6,942 nt of DNA, from NCBI GenBank assembly GCA_046261875.1, contig JBHENW010000022.1, forward strand, positions 1 through 6,942, written 5' to 3'. The translations under genes were made by a program, and so were the position numbers. Positions 6,494 through 6,942 of the stretch are shown here, piece after piece. This DNA comes from JBHENW01 sp046261875 (lineage in GTDB: Bacteria; Acidobacteriota; Thermoanaerobaculia; UBA5066; Gp7-AA6). Every line of letters begins with the position of its first letter. Position 1 is the stretch's first letter. The notes under the pieces were generated by a model. That model did no database searches. It was not told the DNA's origin and saw only the letters and a program-made list of their open reading frames with translations.

Positions 6494-6942
6494 TCTCGAC
6501 CTGCTCTGCCTCTATCCGAAGGCGGAGGAATCCGGCATCGCTCTTGTCACTGTCGCGAAGCGTGTCCTTCATTCGGAGCAGGACCTCCTTCTTCGCGATT
6601 GGAATCTCCACGTCGCCGAGCCGGCGGCGGTCGGTTCCCTCCGCCACGGCCTCCGCATAGGTGACCCCGCAGGCATCCGCCATCAAATCCACGACAATCT
6701 CGTCCGCGACGCGGACGACACGGTACTTGCCGACCTCGTCGTCAGCGATCAGAGCAACGGCGTTGTCGGGAAGCGATCCGAGAGCTCGCTTTACTTTCCG
6801 AATGTTCTCCTCGGAAGGGTCCACGAGAAGGTCGATGTCTTTGGTGGTGCGAACCAGGCCGTGCAAGATGACGGCAAAGCCGCCGATCAGCAGGTATCGA
6901 ACGCCCTCTCGATTCAGGGATCGGCAGACTGAGACGAGATCT
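6483..6942 (-). CDS. Nucleotidyltransferase of the MNT/AbiEii-like superfamily (5' end outside window)
   Basis: The frame is open from the right edge (first complete codon at 6941) to a TGA at 6485-6483, giving 152 visible residues; the true start lies beyond the edge. A TTG at 6866 falls inside the fold and should not be used as start. The visible part opens with RYLLIGGFAVILHG (15-28), then RTTKDIDLLVD (31-41), the minimal nucleotidyltransferase signature: the GG helix turn and the metal-binding Asp35/Asp37. A third acidic residue fits IVVDLM (Asp85). The C-terminal part, with IPIAKKEVLLRMKDTLRDSDKSDAGFL, matches the usual Lys-rich end of these proteins. Such enzymes move a nucleotide onto RNA or protein; some are toxins of type IV toxin-antitoxin systems (AbiEii, MenT) or partners of HEPN proteins (MNT), and others have unknown roles. 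No partner gene is visible downstream; any partner would have to lie upstream, outside the window. It converges on the DUF5916 gene with a 12-nt gap. Confidence 0.85.
   Translation of the reverse strand, partial: DLVSVCRSLNREGVRYLLIGGFAVILHGLVRTTKDIDLLVDPSEENIRKVKRALGSLPDNAVALIADDEVGKYRVVRVADEIVVDLMADACGVTYAEAVAEGTDRRRLGDVEIPIAKKEVLLRMKDTLRDSDKSDAGFLRLRIEAEQVEKKD

Noticed and set aside
6467..6664. Short plus-strand frame after the DUF5916 gene
   Set aside because: Lies antisense to the nucleotidyltransferase, Arg/Pro-rich, no ribosome-binding site or motif.

Overview
The window is GC-rich with dense coding on both strands. The outer-membrane DUF5916 barrel protein, and a membrane tail of the kind often fused to Ser/Thr kinases in Acidobacteriota, suggest a Gram-negative, acidobacterium-like organism. 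That assignment is inferred from gene content only. No rRNA, tRNA, CRISPR array or insertion sequence was seen.

Layout. Positions 1-4138 hold four genes, all on the minus strand. In transcription order they are: a YihY/BrkB-family inner-membrane protein (4138-3008), a short multi-pass membrane protein that looks like the C-terminal remnant of a larger one (2876-2448), and two tandem paralogues of S-adenosyl-L-homocysteine hydrolase (SAHH). The upstream paralogue, B, is complete (2441-1185). The downstream one, A, starts at 1185 and runs off the left edge. Gaps are small: 131 nt, then 6 nt, then a one-base stop/start overlap. This looks like one operon with translational coupling at the last two junctions. 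A 94-nt divergent spacer (4139-4232) separates it from a plus-strand gene (4233-6470) for a secreted 745-residue protein with an N-terminal CBM9-like domain and a C-terminal DUF5916 outer-membrane barrel. Convergent to it, 12 nt away, lies a minus-strand nucleotidyltransferase (MNT/AbiEii-like fold) that runs off the right edge.

The most interesting part is the SAHH pair. Both copies are of the short Thermotoga/archaeal type and keep the NAD-binding loop and the Lys/Asp pair used for 3'-oxidation. Both have lost the conserved His equivalent to human His301 (Asn in B, Gly in A). A has also lost the equivalents of His55 (Pro) and Glu156 (Gln), plus the Asn and Ser-Thr of the loop before Gln-Asp-Asp. 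The pair may therefore be a divergent or heteromeric enzyme, one catalytic-like and one regulatory-like subunit, rather than two ordinary housekeeping hydrolases. No link between the SAHH pair and the membrane genes beyond shared orientation can be read from the sequence.
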